Assembly (NCBI RefSeq): GCF_030815985.1
Contig: NZ_JAUSXM010000001.1
Location: forward strand, 6,138,001 to 6,202,000
Source: Paenibacillus sp. W2I17
GTDB taxonomy: Bacteria > Bacillota > Bacilli > Paenibacillales > Paenibacillaceae
DNA: 64,000 nucleotides
Direction: 5' to 3'
The stretch's first letter is position 1; the number at the start of each line of letters is the position of its first letter. The notes under the pieces were generated by a model. It searched no databases, was not told the origin of the DNA, and was given only the letters and a program-made list of their open reading frames with translations. A program made the position numbers and the translations under genes. This document shows positions 63,935-64,000 of the stretch, in pieces.

Positions 63935-64000
63935 TGAGTATGTTAACAACAGATAAAGTCATCTTGAATGCGACGGCTCAGGACAAATATGAAGCGATTC
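63931..64000 (+). CDS. mtlF: PTS mannitol EIIA (MtlF), 3'-truncated by window
   Basis: Only 23 codons are visible, starting in a four-base overlap (ATGA) with the mtlR stop; the ATG at 63934 is an alternative. GGAGG lies six bases upstream. The start MLTTDKVILNATAQDKYEAI resembles the EIIA-Mtl N-terminus. In Bacillus mtlF follows mtlA or mtlR and passes phosphate from HPr to MtlA. mtlD is expected further downstream, outside the window. Confidence 0.8.
   Translation, partial: MMSMLTTDKVILNATAQDKYEAI

Overview
The window looks like a chromosomal segment of a low-to-mid GC Gram-positive endospore-former of the Bacillales, most likely a Paenibacillus. The reasons are strong AGGAGG-type ribosome binding sites with frequent TTG/GTG starts, T-box, glycine riboswitch and GlcT-type RNA antitermination leaders, an SLH-domain surface protein, and a gene order that follows the Bacillus subtilis block rarA - cymR - cysteine desulfurase - yrrI - alaS - yrzL(ireB) - yrrK(ruvX) - yrzB - yrrL(mltG) - yrrN/yrrO - pbpI. 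I saw no rRNA or tRNA genes, prophage, insertion sequence with a transposase, or CRISPR array. The assignment rests on reading the sequence only.

Layout. 1-6.8 kb: the end of a HelD-like helicase gene, a DMT transporter/SDR pair divergent from a LysR regulator, rarA, and a two-subunit fluoride channel. 6.9-11.5 kb: sulfur/thiolation genes, namely mnmA (inverted relative to Bacillus), cymR, a small coiled-coil gene and a cysteine desulfurase, then a PRC-barrel gene and a small zinc-ribbon gene. 11.8-25.5 kb: AI-2E-family permease, a consensus promoter with an 18-bp palindrome, a T-box, alaS, ireB, ruvX, two DUF1292-like genes, mltG, two U32 genes for tRNA hydroxylation, a chemoreceptor and a class B PBP. 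25.5-31.7 kb: a second AI-2E permease, polysaccharide deacetylase, ilvD with a probable attenuator, a KGG-repeat protein and an acyltransferase. 32-38.5 kb: kdgK-kdgA behind two cre-like sites, an alpha/beta hydrolase, a HAD phosphatase, a 189-bp fully foldable intergenic element with 14-bp perfect terminal inverted repeats, a sirtuin, an aldo/keto reductase and an AraC regulator. 38.6-44.5 kb: the Leloir operon galK-galE-galT, then a large BspA-repeat/InlB-repeat/SLH surface protein. 44.7-49 kb: a PPOX-family protein, an iron alcohol dehydrogenase, and an NfeD/flotillin pair with a textbook sigma-W promoter; the flotillin gene carries a 2-bp frameshift. 49.1-54.4 kb: glcT, a RAT/terminator leader, ptsG, ptsH, ptsI. 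54.6-59.9 kb: gcvT-gcvPA-gcvPB behind a tandem glycine riboswitch, with gcvH divergent. 60-64 kb: mtlA-mtlR-mtlF (cut by the window end) with a candidate cre site and operator dyad.

How it works together. The right half is mostly central carbon uptake (glucose and mannitol PTS with general EI/HPr, galactose, KDG/KDPG) and one-carbon/glycine breakdown, each with a visible RNA or DNA control element. The left half is housekeeping (translation, tRNA modification, replication repair, cell wall). The least explained items are the 189-bp palindromic element at 35386-35574, the ilvD leader with an overlapping 38-codon ORF, the 18-bp palindrome on the alaS promoter, the FNR/CRP-like palindrome at 31809-31824, and the disrupted flotillin gene.
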